A stretch of 64,000 nt of DNA, taken from assembly GCF_024763615.1 (NCBI RefSeq), contig NC_077224.1:15655078-15719077 (forward strand), written 5' to 3'. Origin of the DNA: Phlebotomus papatasi (lineage: Eukaryota; Arthropoda; Insecta; Diptera; Psychodidae). Shown here one piece after another: positions 63,284 through 64,000 of the stretch. Made by a program: the position numbers and the translations under genes. How positions within the stretch are numbered: position 1 is the first letter of the stretch; each line of letters opens with the position of its first letter. The notes under the pieces are model-generated. The model searched no databases. It saw only the letters and a list, made by a program, of their open reading frames with translations, and was not told the DNA's origin.

Positions 63284-63542
63284 CACTGAGTGAGAGAAAT
63301 CCGAAAAAGTTAAAATAACATTCCGGAAATGTTAATTTTACCCTGCGCAGTATTGATCCAAAACCGCTGTAAATATTACCCTTTTTAGGTGTATTAGGGG
63401 TTAATATTACCCTTTTTCATGTTAATTTTACCCTTGAAAAGGTGTAAAATTAACATTAAAAAATGTTGATATATTTTTACACCTAAAAACTGTTAAAGTT
63501 CTGAGGAAAAAAGTTAGTCGCACCCTTTTCTTTTTCTCAGTG
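63284..63542. mobile_element. MITE-like element (CACTGAG ends)
   Basis: CACTGAGTGAGAGAAA at the left faces TTTCTTTTTCTCAGTG at the right. The interior repeats GTTAATATTACCCTTTTT and carries GTAAAATTAACATTAA as its mirrored form. The perfectly matched terminus is short (seven bases). Confidence 0.5.
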
Positions 63543-63724
63543 CATGCATAAGTATTTTAGGAAATTCATAAAGTTTGATTGGGACATTATATTATACTGT
63601 TTAAATAATGTCTTAATTTTAAAAAGTTTTTGAACTGGTCAATTTGACCGGGTCTTGGTAGGGTAAGTGAGCCAAATTTCGGCATAGTTGCATGCAAACG
63701 TCAAAGTCTCAAGTTTGAAATGTA

Positions 63725-63980
63725 ATGGCGCTGGCACACCTTTTCAATTGAGTGAAATTCAATCGATTGAAATTTTACCTTTTTCTCTTTCAAATTAAAA
63801 TGAGATGCAGCTATCCGTTTCTGGCAAATGAAAATTGAAATTGAAATTGAAAATGAAATTGAAATTCCAATTTTCATTTTACAGAACAAAACAAATATAT
63901 CTTATTTTAGTTTGAAAGAGTAAGAAGTAAAATTTCAATCGATTAAATTTCACTCAATTGAAAAGGTGTGCCAGCGCCAT
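63725..63980. mobile_element. Foldback MITE (ATGGCGCTGGCACACCTTTT ends)
   Basis: ATGGCGCTGGCACACCTTTT plus CAATTGAGTGAAATTCAATC is mirrored at the right end, giving arms of about 55 bases flanked by TAA/AAT. The centre contains a GAAATT hexamer-like run around 63836-63866. Confidence 0.85.
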
Positions 63981-64000
63981 AATATTTTAAATTCAAATTG

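Overview
The window looks like insect chromosomal DNA, most probably from a fly (Diptera). It is AT-rich, has short exons separated by introns from 84 bases to 12 kb, and is dense in small inverted-repeat transposons. Both protein genes read like dipteran orthologues. A nematoceran such as a sand fly is only a guess. Nothing bacterial or viral is visible.

Region 1 (1-35430) is one uninterrupted tandem satellite: about 206 head-to-tail copies of a ~172-bp AT-rich monomer, entering from beyond the left edge. Diagnostic variants recur at about 13-monomer intervals (2,225-2,245 bp), so the array has higher-order structure. It contains one scrambled block at about 25,998-26,363. The many minus-strand reading frames here are products of the repeat and not genes.

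Region 2 (35458-38136, + strand) holds the last two exons of a SMARCAL1/Marcal1-type SNF2 annealing helicase. The satellite runs to within 27 bases of the first visible exon, so the array appears to fill the upstream intron (or has replaced the 5' half of the gene). The intron between the two exons is almost entirely one inverted-repeat element that carries a pogo-like MITE and a GC-rich minisatellite.

Region 3 (38748-59742, - strand, continuing past the right edge) is the mitochondrial pyrimidine-nucleotide carrier Rim2/SLC25A33-36. Five exons are visible, with consistent phases (279 codons plus stop); the 5' exons with the first carrier repeat lie outside the window. It converges on Marcal1 with 611 bases between stop codons.

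The Rim2 introns are a transposon graveyard. They hold a Penelope-like inverted pair with a well-formed hammerhead ribozyme, a Tc1/mariner-like element, several foldback MITEs, a diverged ~370-bp tandem repeat split by a foldback element that is itself split by a tRNA-derived SINE, and two copies of one element in two different introns. No functional link between the two genes is evident. The points most worth following are the satellite-gene junction, the higher-order structure of the array and the ribozyme.
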